From Ga0077527 sp945862135 (GTDB taxonomy: Bacteria > Pseudomonadota > Gammaproteobacteria > Burkholderiales > SG8-41), in the NCBI GenBank assembly GCA_964203275.1, contig CAXNMF010000017.1, positions 1 to 64,000 on the forward strand: a DNA stretch of 64,000 nt, given 5' to 3'. The translations under genes were made by a program, and so were the position numbers. Below, piece by piece: positions 56,028 through 64,000 of the stretch. Position 1 is the stretch's first letter. The number at the start of each line of letters is the position of its first letter. The notes below the pieces were generated by a model. It was not told the DNA's origin. It worked only from the letters and a program-made list of their open reading frames with translations, and did no database searches.

Positions 56028-56999
56028 TCAATCCGCCTTGATGCCGAGTTCCTTGACGGCTGACTTATAGCGCAGCAGTTGATCGGCAACAAACTTGCTG
56101 AACTCATCAGGTGAGTTGGTTACGGGATCAACGCCGAGCTGCATGAACTTTTGTGCTATTTCCGTTGAGCTGACTGCAGTTACAGTGGCCTTGTGAAGTT
56201 TTTGTAGTACGGACTTCGGCGTTTTCGACGGCGCCATCAGACCGAACCAGCCGAACGACTGATAGGTCGGTACTCCGGCCTCTGCGACCGTCGGTACATC
56301 CGGCAATGTCGGCGAACGTTTCAGGCCGCCGACGGCAATGGCTTTGAGTTTTCCCGCCTGCACCTGCGAAGTCATGCTGGCCATCGGTCCGAAATAAAAC
56401 TGGGTTTCTCCCGACATGGTCGCTGCGACAGAAGGCGCACCGCCCTTGTACGGAATATGGATAGTTTCTTTGGCAATGCCTGCGCGGTGCACGAACAGCG
56501 CAATCGCATAGTGGCTGGTAGAGCCGGTGCCACCGGAAGCGTAATTCAGTGCGCGCGGTTTGGCCTTGGCCATTGCGACCAGTTCGCTCACGGTATTGAC
56601 CCGCAACAACGGATTGGCTACCAGAAGGTTCTGCGAAATCGCGAACAGTGTGATTGGCGCAAAATCCTTTACCGGGTCGTAGTTGAGTTTGCTTTTCAGC
56701 GCAGGTGAAAATGAATGGGTGGAGACCGACGCGGCCAGCAGCGTGTAGCCGTCGGGATTGGCCTGGGCGGCGATTTCTGCACCCAGCGTGCCGCCGGCAC
56801 CGCCGCGGTTGTCGATGACCATCGGCTGGCCCAGCGTTTCGCCGATCTTGGTGGCGACGATGCGGCCGATGGTGTCGTTTGCACCGCCCGGTGGATTCGG
56901 TGAAATCATCCGCACCGGACGATTGGGAAATTCCTGCGCATGGACTGCGGGAGCGGCTGCGATAACTATACTGCAGGCGATTAACAGTGATTTATTCAT
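56028..56999 (-). CDS. Bug-family periplasmic solute receptor (third of three)
   Basis: A 323-residue receptor from the ATG at 56999, with a signal peptide ending VHAQ. Features: FPNRPVRMISPNPPGGANDTIGR, VIDNRGGAGGTLG, QANPDGYT and a C-terminal NSPDEFSKFVADQLLRYKS. It is the last gene of a minus-strand catabolic cluster and probably supplies its substrate. No membrane partner is nearby. Confidence 0.92.
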   Translation of the reverse strand: MNKSLLIACSIVIAAAPAVHAQEFPNRPVRMISPNPPGGANDTIGRIVATKIGETLGQPMVIDNRGGAGGTLGAEIAAQANPDGYTLLAASVSTHSFSPALKSKLNYDPVKDFAPITLFAISQNLLVANPLLRVNTVSELVAMAKAKPRALNYASGGTGSTSHYAIALFVHRAGIAKETIHIPYKGGAPSVAATMSGETQFYFGPMASMTSQVQAGKLKAIAVGGLKRSPTLPDVPTVAEAGVPTYQSFGWFGLMAPSKTPKSVLQKLHKATVTAVSSTEIAQKFMQLGVDPVTNSPDEFSKFVADQLLRYKSAVKELGIKAD

Positions 57000-57034
57000 G
57001 ATCTCCTCGGGGCGATTGCGGTGTGGCCGGTGTT

Positions 57035-58120
57035 TCAGGTTTCGAGCGGGAGCCTGACCGGAAGTCCGGAGCGCGCTGAACGTTCGATGGCTATGGTTGT
57101 CTGCAGGTTGATCATCGCCTGCTCCGGTGTGGTGTGCACCGTGGGACTGCCGGTGGCCAGATGGTCGAGCCAAGCGCGGGTTTCATTACCCAGTGGCCCC
57201 CAGAAGTCACCGACGGCCCAGTCGCCGGCGGTATTGCTGCCGAGGAAGGCCATGTTCACCGCATGGTCCGGCACATAGGCGTGCGGGATGCCGCGGTCCG
57301 AATACAGCACATGGTCCATGTGGTCGTCGTCGATCAGCATGGTGCCTTCGGTGCCCAGCAGTTCGACGCGGTCGGATTGGCCCAGCGTCGGATATTTCGC
57401 GGGCAGGGCGTAGCTCACGCCGAAGTTGACCACGGCCCCGTCGGTGAAGGTCACGATGGCCCAGGTCACGTCGTGCGCGCCGTAACCGGCCTCCTTGAAG
57501 ATGCCGTGCTGGCCGCGTGCAACCACTTCCACCGGTGGATTGCCTTCGAGGAACCAGCACATCAGGTCAACGTAATAGGTCAGCACATCCAGCACCGGGG
57601 TCGCATGCGGATCGCGCTTGAGGATGGAGAAGGCCTGCGCGCGCGAGTTGTAGACCCGGGCCAGACCGCCGGTCACGTGGCCGAGCCGGCCCTGGATCAT
57701 CTGTTCTTTTGCGCGCAGGTAACACTCCTTGTAGCGGCGGCTGTAGCCGATGCGTAATTCACCCTGGGTGGCTTTCAGTGTGGCGAGGATGTCCTCGGCA
57801 TCGTTCAATGACAGCGCGATCGGTTTTTCCACCAGCACCGGCTTGCCGAGTTCGAGTGCACGTTTGATCGGCGCGGCATGTTCGCCTTCGGGCGTGGAGA
57901 CGAACACCGCGGTGACTTCCGGGTGTTCGATCATGTCAAAGTTGTTGCCCGAATGGACATCGGCGCCGGTGGTTTTGGCGAGTGCCGCGGCGCGTGCCGG
58001 ATCCAGATCGGATATCGCGAGAAATCCGACGGACGGGTGTTTGGCGGACAGGCGCGCGCGTAGCGTGCCGATGCGGCCGGCGCCGATGACGGCGATGCCG
58101 AGTTTTTTGCTGGCTTTCAA
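57035..58120 (-). CDS. Gfo/Idh/MocA-family oxidoreductase (inositol dehydrogenase-like)
   Basis: A 361-residue NAD(P)-dependent dehydrogenase. GxGxxG is in AVIGAGRIGTLRARLSA; the EKPIALSLNDAEDI motif carries the conserved Lys; YSRRYKECY and a C-terminal hydrophobic sheet follow. Likely substrates are polyols, sugars or their acids. A second member of the family lies at the other end of the cluster. Confidence 0.9.
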   Translation of the reverse strand: MKASKKLGIAVIGAGRIGTLRARLSAKHPSVGFLAISDLDPARAAALAKTTGADVHSGNNFDMIEHPEVTAVFVSTPEGEHAAPIKRALELGKPVLVEKPIALSLNDAEDILATLKATQGELRIGYSRRYKECYLRAKEQMIQGRLGHVTGGLARVYNSRAQAFSILKRDPHATPVLDVLTYYVDLMCWFLEGNPPVEVVARGQHGIFKEAGYGAHDVTWAIVTFTDGAVVNFGVSYALPAKYPTLGQSDRVELLGTEGTMLIDDDHMDHVLYSDRGIPHAYVPDHAVNMAFLGSNTAGDWAVGDFWGPLGNETRAWLDHLATGSPTVHTTPEQAMINLQTTIAIERSARSGLPVRLPLET

Positions 58121-58169
58121 AGGGGCTCCTCCTGATGCGGCGACGCTGTGCGCCGTCTTGCCCCCTATT

Positions 58170-59147
58170 CTAGTAGACGCGGTGCGCGACCGTCCCGCCG
58201 CTCAGCACATGCTGGACGTTTTCCCAGGAGACCTTGAACAGAAAGGCTGCAGACTGGCGGGTCACGCCGGCCACATGCGGCGTCAGCAGCAGCCGCGAGG
58301 CGGCTTCGCCCTCGAGTATGAGCAGCGGGTTGTCCGGTGTCGCCGGTTCAATGCTGTAAACGTCGACAGCAGCGCCGGCGATGCGTTTGTCCTGCAGGGC
58401 CTGCGCCAGCGCGGCTTCATCGACGACGCCGCCGCGGGCGCCGTTGATTAGCACGGCTTCCGGTTTCATCGTTGCGAGCTGCGCAGCGCCGATCAGGTTT
58501 GTGGTTGCTGGAATCAACGGCACGTGCAGCGTGACGACATCGGCGGTTTTCAGTAATTCATCAAGCGCCATGCCACGGGCCTTCATTGCATCGGCCTTGG
58601 TCTTGTCTTTGAGAGCGGGGTCGAAATAAACGATGTTGCAGCCGATGCGGTGAAAGGCTTGCGCCACTGCCATGCCGATCACGCCCATGCCTACGACGCC
58701 GACGGTCGCGCCATCGATGCCGGCGAGGTTGTCGGCCATCATGCGGTTGCGGAAGGCGACGTAATTACCTTTCTTGATTTCGGCATCGGCCCAGGCGAAG
58801 CGGCGCAGCAGAACTGACGCGCAGCTGGTGGTGTATTCGGCCAACGCGGAATTACTCCCGCCGGGGACGTTGGCGACGGGGATGCCGAGTTTCTTGAGCG
58901 CCGCTTCATCAAGGCGGTCGACGCCGGCGCCGGTGATTTGCACCACTTTCAGCGACGTGCCTTCGAACAGCGCGGCGGGCAGCTTCGGGCCGACGGCTGG
59001 CATCACGACGGCACGCGCTTCCTTCATCAGGCCCGGAACATCCGCATCGTCAGGTTTGCGGTAGGCGATGTTGATGTTTTTCGGCGGCGTGACGCCGACA
59101 CGGGTGAAGTCGGCTTCGGGGCGGAGGCAGAGAACGTCTATGGACAT
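58170..59147 (-). CDS. D-2-hydroxyacid dehydrogenase (phosphoglycerate dehydrogenase-like)
   Basis: A 325-residue enzyme from the ATG at 59147 (MSIDVLCLRPEAD); a longer frame runs into an intergenic repeat. Cofactor fold VGVVGMGVIGMAVAQAF; catalytic Arg in NGARGGVVDEAAL, Glu in YSIEPATPDNP, His in TPHVAGVT. It is the second D-2-hydroxyacid dehydrogenase in the window (the other is at 45861), and the two are only distantly alike. Confidence 0.9.
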   Translation of the reverse strand: MSIDVLCLRPEADFTRVGVTPPKNINIAYRKPDDADVPGLMKEARAVVMPAVGPKLPAALFEGTSLKVVQITGAGVDRLDEAALKKLGIPVANVPGGSNSALAEYTTSCASVLLRRFAWADAEIKKGNYVAFRNRMMADNLAGIDGATVGVVGMGVIGMAVAQAFHRIGCNIVYFDPALKDKTKADAMKARGMALDELLKTADVVTLHVPLIPATTNLIGAAQLATMKPEAVLINGARGGVVDEAALAQALQDKRIAGAAVDVYSIEPATPDNPLLILEGEAASRLLLTPHVAGVTRQSAAFLFKVSWENVQHVLSGGTVAHRVY

Positions 59148-59165
59148 GAATGAAAACCTTTTTTT

Positions 59166-59258
59166 GCCACAGAGGTCACAGAGAGCACAGAGAAAAACCA
59201 GGAAGTATTTCGTCCGGGTGTTTCCGCAGTTCTCTGTGTCCTCTGTGATCTCTGTGGC
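59166..59258. repeat. Long inverted intergenic repeat (CACAGAG type)
   Basis: The left arm (59166-59194) and right arm (59230-59258) are imperfect reverse complements over 29 bases (about 26 matches), with a 35-base loop. Each arm is a run of CACAGAG units. Such elements are dispersed in many genomes. The right arm touches the cupin stop codon. Confidence 0.75.
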
Positions 59259-59641
59259 TAGGGTTTGGGGGCTGCAGTTTCCTGCGTACGTTTCGCGATG
59301 TCCGAAACCGGGAAAAAACACAGCAGCACCAACGGTTCGCTGCCTGTGTTGCGCGTGGCGTGCTTCTCGCCCGACGGAATCAGGATGGTATCGCCGGCTT
59401 TCAGCGGATAGTTGCCGCTGTCGGCTTCGGTGCAGCCTTCACCGGACATCACAAAAATGCATTCTTCAAAACCCTGATGGAAATGCCGGCCGCGCGGGCT
59501 TTCGCCCTGTTTGACCGGCGGAATTTCCACCAGTCGCAGGGTGACTGCCTGCGAGCCTTTTTCGCCGGAAACGATTTCCAGTGATTTGCGGCCGGGCAGG
59601 CCCATGCTTTTGGCTGCTTCCTGCGTCAGTACTTTTGCCAT
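59258..59641 (-). CDS. Small cupin-domain protein
   Basis: A 127-residue single-domain cupin. The metal-ligand pattern is RHFHQGFEECIFVMSGEG (His, His, Glu) and, further on, GEKHATRN (His). It could be an isomerase or dioxygenase of a sugar-acid pathway; the substrate is not known. Its stop codon lies at the edge of the intergenic repeat. Confidence 0.82.
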   Translation of the reverse strand: MAKVLTQEAAKSMGLPGRKSLEIVSGEKGSQAVTLRLVEIPPVKQGESPRGRHFHQGFEECIFVMSGEGCTEADSGNYPLKAGDTILIPSGEKHATRNTGSEPLVLLCFFPVSDIAKRTQETAAPKP

Positions 59642-59686
59642 CAGAATCTCCGCATCAGCGCCCGAAGGGGCGCGGGGTATGCAACA

Positions 59687-60514
59687 TTATCCCGCGATTT
59701 TCAGGTGCTTGATTTCGGCAGTGCCGCCTTGTGCTTCGTCGAGAAGCGCAAAGATTTCGCCACATTCCTTGGCGATGGCGTCGGCGATGTCGTTGAGCAT
59801 TTTGACGCCCTTGGCTGCAGTGGCATGTTCCGGCGCGCCGTACCAGCCCGTGGCGGCGATGGTCTTGATGTCGCGCAGAACTGGCTGATAGCTGCGGGTG
59901 CGGCGCAGGCGATCCCATTTGCGACCGTGGCTATGGTCGGATGAATTGACATTGTCGATACGGTCGAGGTGCACCAGATTCGGCTGGTAGGCGAGCACGG
60001 CCAGTGCTTCGATTTCACCGCCGTGAGTCAGACCGCCGCAGTCGTGGCCGTAGAGTTCGGCGGCAACGTAGCAAGCTTGTACAACGATCACGCTCATGCC
60101 GACTTCGCGGTGCAGCTTTTCGGAAGCAATCGCCAGTGACGGAATGTTGCCTTCGTGCCAGTTGAGGATCAGCAGGCGCTTGGCGCCGTGCTGCGCGGTA
60201 GAAGCGCAGGTTTCGGTGACGACACGCTGATAAGTGTCCGGCGACAGCGTGATGGTGCCTTCGAAGGGCATGTGCATCGGCGTGACGCCCAGTGGTCCGC
60301 CCGGCAGCACCAGACCGTCCATGCGCTCGGCCACGGCGTGGCCGATGATGTTGGCGGCGTAGATGTCGGTGCCTGTGGGCAGGTGCGGGCCGTGCTGTTC
60401 AACGCTGCCCGCCGGCAGGATCACCAGCGGGTTCTTTTTGAACTGCGCGGCGATCTCGGGCTGAGTGAGGTCGATGAAGTAACGCGTGGCCAGTTTTGAA
60501 GATGAGTTTGACAT
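59687..60514 (-). CDS. Creatininase-family amidohydrolase
   Basis: A 275-residue metal-dependent hydrolase, from the ATG at 60514 (MSNSSSKLATRYFIDL). Family motifs: LPAGSVEQHGPHLPTGTD (Glu and His metal ligands), NWHEGN (Asn-x-His-x-Gly type) and HGGEIEAL. Members cleave cyclic amides, including creatinine and lactam intermediates. The substrate here is not known; the setting suggests a nitrogen-bearing sugar acid or lactam. Confidence 0.87.
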   Translation of the reverse strand: MSNSSSKLATRYFIDLTQPEIAAQFKKNPLVILPAGSVEQHGPHLPTGTDIYAANIIGHAVAERMDGLVLPGGPLGVTPMHMPFEGTITLSPDTYQRVVTETCASTAQHGAKRLLILNWHEGNIPSLAIASEKLHREVGMSVIVVQACYVAAELYGHDCGGLTHGGEIEALAVLAYQPNLVHLDRIDNVNSSDHSHGRKWDRLRRTRSYQPVLRDIKTIAATGWYGAPEHATAAKGVKMLNDIADAIAKECGEIFALLDEAQGGTAEIKHLKIAG

Positions 60515-60527
60515 GTCGGCTTCTCTG

Positions 60528-61610
60528 TCAGGCCGCGCGTTTTGCATCGTTCTTGGCGCGGGCGTCGTTCATCACTTCCTCGACGGTCACGCATTGACCT
60601 TTGCGGTCGATTGACTTCAGTGCGGCATTGGTCAAGGCAACCGCGACGTTGCCGTTGTGCGCGGTGAGTTCGTTGGGCTTGCCCGAGAGGCAGCTGCCGG
60701 CAAAGGCTTCAAGTTCGGCGCGGAACATGTCGGATTCCGGAAGCTTGATGTCTTCACGCTTGCCCCAGCCGTCCTTGCCGCGCTGGATATAGAGCACGGA
60801 GTTTTTATGCAACAGATGCGGCGTATCCCAGGTGCCGAAATCTATTTCGTAGTGCATCAGGCCCTTGGAGCCGAACACACGCACCGAGAAAATACCGGGC
60901 GAGGTCCAGCAGGAGCCGACGTAGCCGAGCTTGCCATCCTTGAAGCGCACCATTGACATCGACTGGTCATCGACTTCGGCGCCGACCGGCGACAGCTTGG
61001 AGGCCATCGACGACACTTCCTGCGGCTCACCGCCGAGCATGTGCAGCACGTCGAACTGGTGGATCGCTAGTTGCGACAGCGGGCCGCCGGGGGCACGGTC
61101 CTTGTACCAGCGCCAGGTCTGCGGCGTCAGTTCCAGCGCACGTTCGTTGGAAAAGTTGGCTTCCATGAAAGCGACGCGGCCGAGTTCGCCGGCGTCGATT
61201 TTTTCCTTGATGATGCGGATGCCAGCCATCAGGCGCGCGCTGTGGCCGACGGTGACGGTGACGCCGTACTGCTTTTGCAGGGCTTCGATCTTCAGGCCAT
61301 CTTCCAGCGTCTGCGAGATCGGCTTTTCGGTGTAAACATGTTTGCCGCCCTTGGCGACGATTTCGGCCATCGGCAGATGCTGCTCGTTCGGCACGGTGAG
61401 GATCACGCCCTTGATTTCCGGATTGGACAGCATCGCCTGCATGTCGGGCACTGCGGGCACACCCATTTCGGCGGCGAAGGCGTCGCGTTTTTCCTGCGAG
61501 CGGCTGTAGCCGGCAACAATCTGAACCTTGTCGGATTGTTTGGCGGCGCGGGTCAGAACTTTGGCCCAGCGGCCGAGGCCGACGATACCGACTTTGACGG
61601 GGGTGCTCAT
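60528..61610 (-). CDS. Gfo/Idh/MocA-family oxidoreductase
   Basis: A 360-residue enzyme from the ATG at 61610 (MSTPVKVGIVGLGRWAKVL). The NAD motif is GLGRWA; the conserved TEKPISQTLEDGLKIEAL follows. It is the first gene of the minus-strand cluster and faces the GntR gene across a 152-base gap with an operator. Confidence 0.9.
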   Translation of the reverse strand: MSTPVKVGIVGLGRWAKVLTRAAKQSDKVQIVAGYSRSQEKRDAFAAEMGVPAVPDMQAMLSNPEIKGVILTVPNEQHLPMAEIVAKGGKHVYTEKPISQTLEDGLKIEALQKQYGVTVTVGHSARLMAGIRIIKEKIDAGELGRVAFMEANFSNERALELTPQTWRWYKDRAPGGPLSQLAIHQFDVLHMLGGEPQEVSSMASKLSPVGAEVDDQSMSMVRFKDGKLGYVGSCWTSPGIFSVRVFGSKGLMHYEIDFGTWDTPHLLHKNSVLYIQRGKDGWGKREDIKLPESDMFRAELEAFAGSCLSGKPNELTAHNGNVAVALTNAALKSIDRKGQCVTVEEVMNDARAKNDAKRAA

Positions 61611-61721
61611 GGATGCGTGCTCCTCACTGAATTTGAATGACGAATGGCTAATTGATGGCAAAAAACGGGGAAATCTGTGATCCGGCCCGGGCAAAACAAA
61701 GGCTTGCCGACGGCATCAGCT

Positions 61722-61747
61722 CGTAATATCGTATTACGGTATTACGG
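61722..61747. promoter_or_regulatory. Candidate GntR operator (CGTAATA-TCG-TATTACG plus a repeat)
   Basis: CGTAATATCGTATTACG (61722-61738) has perfect 7-base arms around TCG. A direct repeat GTATTACGG follows at 61739-61747. It lies 15 bases before the GntR start and ~112 bases before the divergent oxidoreductase start, so it can control both. Confidence 0.6.
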
Positions 61748-61762
61748 TAAGGGTCAACCGGC

Positions 61763-62476
61763 ATGCGATGCAACTCAATGAATAACCTGAAAATCGAAAA
61801 TATTCAGAAACTTGCAGCGCCTTTGCGGTTGCAGGTACTCGACGGTTTACGCCGCGCGATCATTGAAGGACGGCTGGCGCCGGGGGCGAGGCTGACCGAA
61901 CGCGAACTCACCGAGATGATGGGGGTGTCACGCACCGTAATCCGTGAAGCGCTGCGCCAGCTCGAAACCGAAGGGTTGATCGCCAATGTTCCGAACAAAG
62001 GTCCGGTGGTACGCGCACTGTCTCAGGCGGAAGCGAAGGATCTTTACACCATACGCGCCGTGCTCGAAGGGCTGGCGGCGCGGCTGTTCGTGCAGAACGC
62101 CGGTGAAGCTGAACTGAAACGCCTGGCGCAGGCGCTGGACGTGGTGGCCGGCGCTTACGAACGCGGTGATGCGCAGGAAGTACTCGAAACCAAAAACCGG
62201 TTTTATGAAGTGCTTTTCGAAGGCGCCGGCAGCGAGACGCTCTCGTCAATGCTCAGTACGCTGCATGCGCGCATCTGGCGCTGGCGTGCGCTGGGGCTCT
62301 CGCACCCGCAGCGTTCCGACAGCCGTTCAAAGGAAAGCGTCAAGGGACTGCGCGCGATGCTCGCCGCCATCCGCAAGCGCGACGCCGAGGCGGCGGAACG
62401 GTTGACGCGCGACGAGGCGCACGGAGCTGCTGCCGAGGTCATGCGCCTGATCGAAATCGGCAGTAAAGCCGGTTGA
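61763..62476 (+). CDS. GntR-family (FCD) transcriptional regulator
   Basis: A 237-residue regulator: winged helix (~15-85, with GVSRTVIREALRQLETEGLI) and FCD ligand domain (~90-225, with the metal/ligand-binding helices). An in-frame ATG at 61778 is also possible. Divergent from the oxidoreductase cluster and next to a palindrome, so it most likely represses that cluster until its inducer is present. Confidence 0.92.
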   Translation: MRCNSMNNLKIENIQKLAAPLRLQVLDGLRRAIIEGRLAPGARLTERELTEMMGVSRTVIREALRQLETEGLIANVPNKGPVVRALSQAEAKDLYTIRAVLEGLAARLFVQNAGEAELKRLAQALDVVAGAYERGDAQEVLETKNRFYEVLFEGAGSETLSSMLSTLHARIWRWRALGLSHPQRSDSRSKESVKGLRAMLAAIRKRDAEAAERLTRDEAHGAAAEVMRLIEIGSKAG

Positions 62477-62486
62477 GCGCGAATCG

Positions 62487-63227
62487 TTGATTACACTCAA
62501 CCATCTGGAGTGGGGCTACTGCGCGGTCGTGCTGGTCGCCAGCTACGCGCTGCGCGGCAGCACCGGTTTCGGCGGTTTTGCCGCAATGCCGCTGCTGGCG
62601 CTGGTGATCCCGATGAAAGTGCTGGTTCCGGTGTGGACGCTGCTGACGATTTCGTCGTCGGCGACGCTGTTCGGCAAGGATCGCAAGCATGTGTCCTTCC
62701 CGATGATCCTGCGCATCCTGCCGTCGTGTACGCTGGGCATCCTGCTCGGGCTGTGGCTGTTCAAGACGCTGGATGCCGCGTGGTTGACGCGCGGGCTGGG
62801 CGCGCTGGTGTCCAGCTATGGGCTGTATGCCTTGTGGCAGACCCGCGGTAGCGGGCCGGCAACACCGCCCCCGCGCGCGGTCGCCACCGCGGCGAGTTTT
62901 CTTGCCGGTGCCGTGGGCACGATGTTCGGCACCATGGCGAGCCTGTTCTTCGCGGTTTACATGGATGCCATCCGTGTCACCAAGGATCAGTTTCGCGGCA
63001 CGCTCGCAGCGTTGATGATGACGCTGGCAGTGATCCGCGGTCTGGGTTATTACGCCGTCGGAGAATTCGGTCGCGAATCGCTACTGCTGTTTGCCGCGGC
63101 GCTGCCCTTCATGCTGACCGGCATCTTTCTCGGCGACCGCATACACACCGGCATGAGCGAGAAGGTTTTCCGCCGCACGGTGTGCGCCATACTGATCCTC
63201 AGCGGCATTCCCTTGATGCTGAAATGA
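62487..63227 (+). CDS. TauE/SafE (TSUP) family membrane transporter
   Basis: A 246-residue inner-membrane protein of the sulfite/organo-sulfonate exporter (TSUP) family, with about eight hydrophobic segments (e.g. GSTGFGGFAAMPLLALV, FLAGAVGTMFGTMASLFFAVYM). The family exports sulfur-containing or other organic anions. The start is TTG and is uncertain. It lies ten bases after the GntR gene. Confidence 0.82.
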   Translation: MITLNHLEWGYCAVVLVASYALRGSTGFGGFAAMPLLALVIPMKVLVPVWTLLTISSSATLFGKDRKHVSFPMILRILPSCTLGILLGLWLFKTLDAAWLTRGLGALVSSYGLYALWQTRGSGPATPPPRAVATAASFLAGAVGTMFGTMASLFFAVYMDAIRVTKDQFRGTLAALMMTLAVIRGLGYYAVGEFGRESLLLFAAALPFMLTGIFLGDRIHTGMSEKVFRRTVCAILILSGIPLMLK

Positions 63228-63238
63228 CGGCGCCGCGC

Positions 63239-63781
63239 TCAGTGCTCGCTGCGGCGATGCGCTGACTGGGTGAGTTTCTCGGTGTAGGCGATCGCCATGG
63301 CCGACAGCACGAAAGTCATGTGGATCAGTGTCTGCCACATCAGCGTTTTTTCGTCGTACTGCGACGCGTTGATGAAGGTTTTCAGCAGGTGGATCGACGA
63401 GATGCCGATGATGGCGGTCGCCAGCTTGACCTTCAGCACGCCTGCGTTGACGTGCGACAGCCATTCCGGCTGGTCAGGGTGGCCTTCGAGATCCAGCCTT
63501 GATACGAAAGTTTCCCAGCCGCCGACGATGACCATCACCAGCAGGTTGGAGATCATCACCACGTCGATCAGGCCGAGGACGATCAGCATGATCTCCACCT
63601 CGGTGACGTTCTTCACCGTGAGCATCTGGACCAGGTGCACCAGTTCGGTCCAGAACTGCCAGACATAAACACCCTGTGCGACGATCAGTCCAAGGTAAAG
63701 CGGCGCCTGCAGCCAGCGGCTCATGAATATCCAGCGCGGCAGGCGGCGCAGCGAATTGGACGGTTTGTTGGTGTTGTTCAT
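63239..63781 (-). CDS. YqhA-family (TIGR00645) membrane protein
   Basis: A membrane protein of 180 residues from the ATG at 63781; a GTG at 63835 would add 18 residues. It has 3-4 helices: RWLQAPLYLGLIVAQGVYV, then IMLIVLGLIDVVMISNLLVMVI and the C-terminal HMTFVLSAMAIAYTEKL. GWETFVSRLDLEGHPDQPEWL is a family hallmark. Its molecular function is unknown. Confidence 0.87.
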   Translation of the reverse strand: MNNTNKPSNSLRRLPRWIFMSRWLQAPLYLGLIVAQGVYVWQFWTELVHLVQMLTVKNVTEVEIMLIVLGLIDVVMISNLLVMVIVGGWETFVSRLDLEGHPDQPEWLSHVNAGVLKVKLATAIIGISSIHLLKTFINASQYDEKTLMWQTLIHMTFVLSAMAIAYTEKLTQSAHRRSEH

Positions 63782-63883
63782 GGTTTTGGGGTTCGGTTGA
63801 GGCTTTGATTGAAGTGGGTCTGTTTCAGGCGCCACATTAAAATATTCAATTAAAACAATTAGTTAATTGATTATACCGCAGTC

Positions 63884-64000
63884 TTATCGCATGCAGATGA
63901 CAACCTTGCCGACCACCTTGCGATCGCGCACGGTGGCCAGCGCTTCACGGTACTGCTCCAGCGGCCACGCTGCCATCACATGCGGCTTGATCTTGCCCTG
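63884..64000 (-). CDS. 3' end of a quinone oxidoreductase-like (MDR superfamily) gene
   Basis: The last 38 codons of a minus-strand gene that continues past the window edge; the stop is at 63886-63884. The readable end (GKIKPHVMAAWPLEQYREAL...RKVVGKVVICM) matches the C-terminal end of zinc-type NADPH:quinone reductases, where GKI(I/V)P and the KVVGKVV block are typical. Nothing more can be said without the rest of the gene. Confidence 0.75.
   Translation of the reverse strand, partial: QGKIKPHVMAAWPLEQYREALATVRDRKVVGKVVICMR

Noticed and set aside
56012..56035. A short TTGAC/GTCAA hairpin between the HIT and Bug genes as a terminator.
   Set aside because: The five-base stem has a 13-base loop and no T-tract.

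Overview
The window looks like a GC-rich betaproteobacterial chromosome, probably Burkholderiales or a relative. The basis is three Bug-type tricarboxylate-family solute receptors, a phasin, a STAS-fused MlaE permease, split LutA and LutB/LutC iron-sulfur lactate-oxidation proteins, a PEP-CTERM protein and a NasT/sigma-54-type nitrate assimilation operon. I see no rRNA, tRNA, CRISPR array or intact insertion sequence. The placement is inferred from gene content, not from a search.

Layout. 1-9.1 kb: the 3' end of one, and the whole of a second, very large paralogous two-partner-secretion exoprotein. 9.1-10.9 kb: a Bug receptor and an orphan lutA. 11.0-16.2 kb: a phosphorelay made of a response regulator with an intact HPt, converging on a hybrid histidine kinase whose own HPt has lost its histidine, plus a PhnD-like periplasmic binding protein upstream of the kinase. 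16.4-20.3 kb: a Tat-exported sulfatase, a PEP-CTERM protein and YbiB. 20.5-31.1 kb (minus strand): nasT, then nrtA-nrtB-nrtD-nirB-nirD-nasA-cobA and a DUF1348 gene. In front of nrtA the sequence shows a consensus sigma-54 promoter, a two-hairpin ANTAR antiterminator and an overlapping intrinsic terminator. nasA and nirB carry frameshifts.

31.3-37.5 kb: a decayed GntR regulator, then a Bug receptor, class II aldolase, lutB, mmsA and lutC; then a P2-type cation ATPase. 40.5-51.2 kb: a TRAP transporter (dctP, terminator, dctQ, dctM with an unusual low-complexity loop), an amidase with a perfect 84-bp internal tandem duplication, two dehydrogenases, an AEC transporter, a malyl-CoA-lyase-like enzyme, a CBS protein and a frameshifted molybdopterin-binding protein. 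51.2-55.7 kb: a phasin with a clear promoter and PhaR-like boxes, then an Mla-type lipid transport operon. 55.7-61.6 kb: a HIT protein and a minus-strand catabolic cluster (two Gfo/Idh/MocA oxidoreductases, creatininase-family hydrolase, cupin, 2-hydroxyacid dehydrogenase, Bug receptor). A divergent GntR gene and a palindromic operator face this cluster. The end holds a TSUP permease, a YqhA-family membrane protein and the 3' end of a quinone-oxidoreductase-like gene.

Taken together the window describes an organism that scavenges organic acids through many dedicated receptors, assimilates nitrate under dual transcriptional and attenuation control, stores PHA and exports large surface proteins. 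The most informative findings are the nas leader, the complementary HPt arrangement of the phosphorelay, the phasin promoter boxes and the in-frame amidase duplication. The frameshifts in nasA, nirB and the molybdopterin-binding gene are net +1 (or equivalent) shifts and may be assembly errors rather than gene loss.
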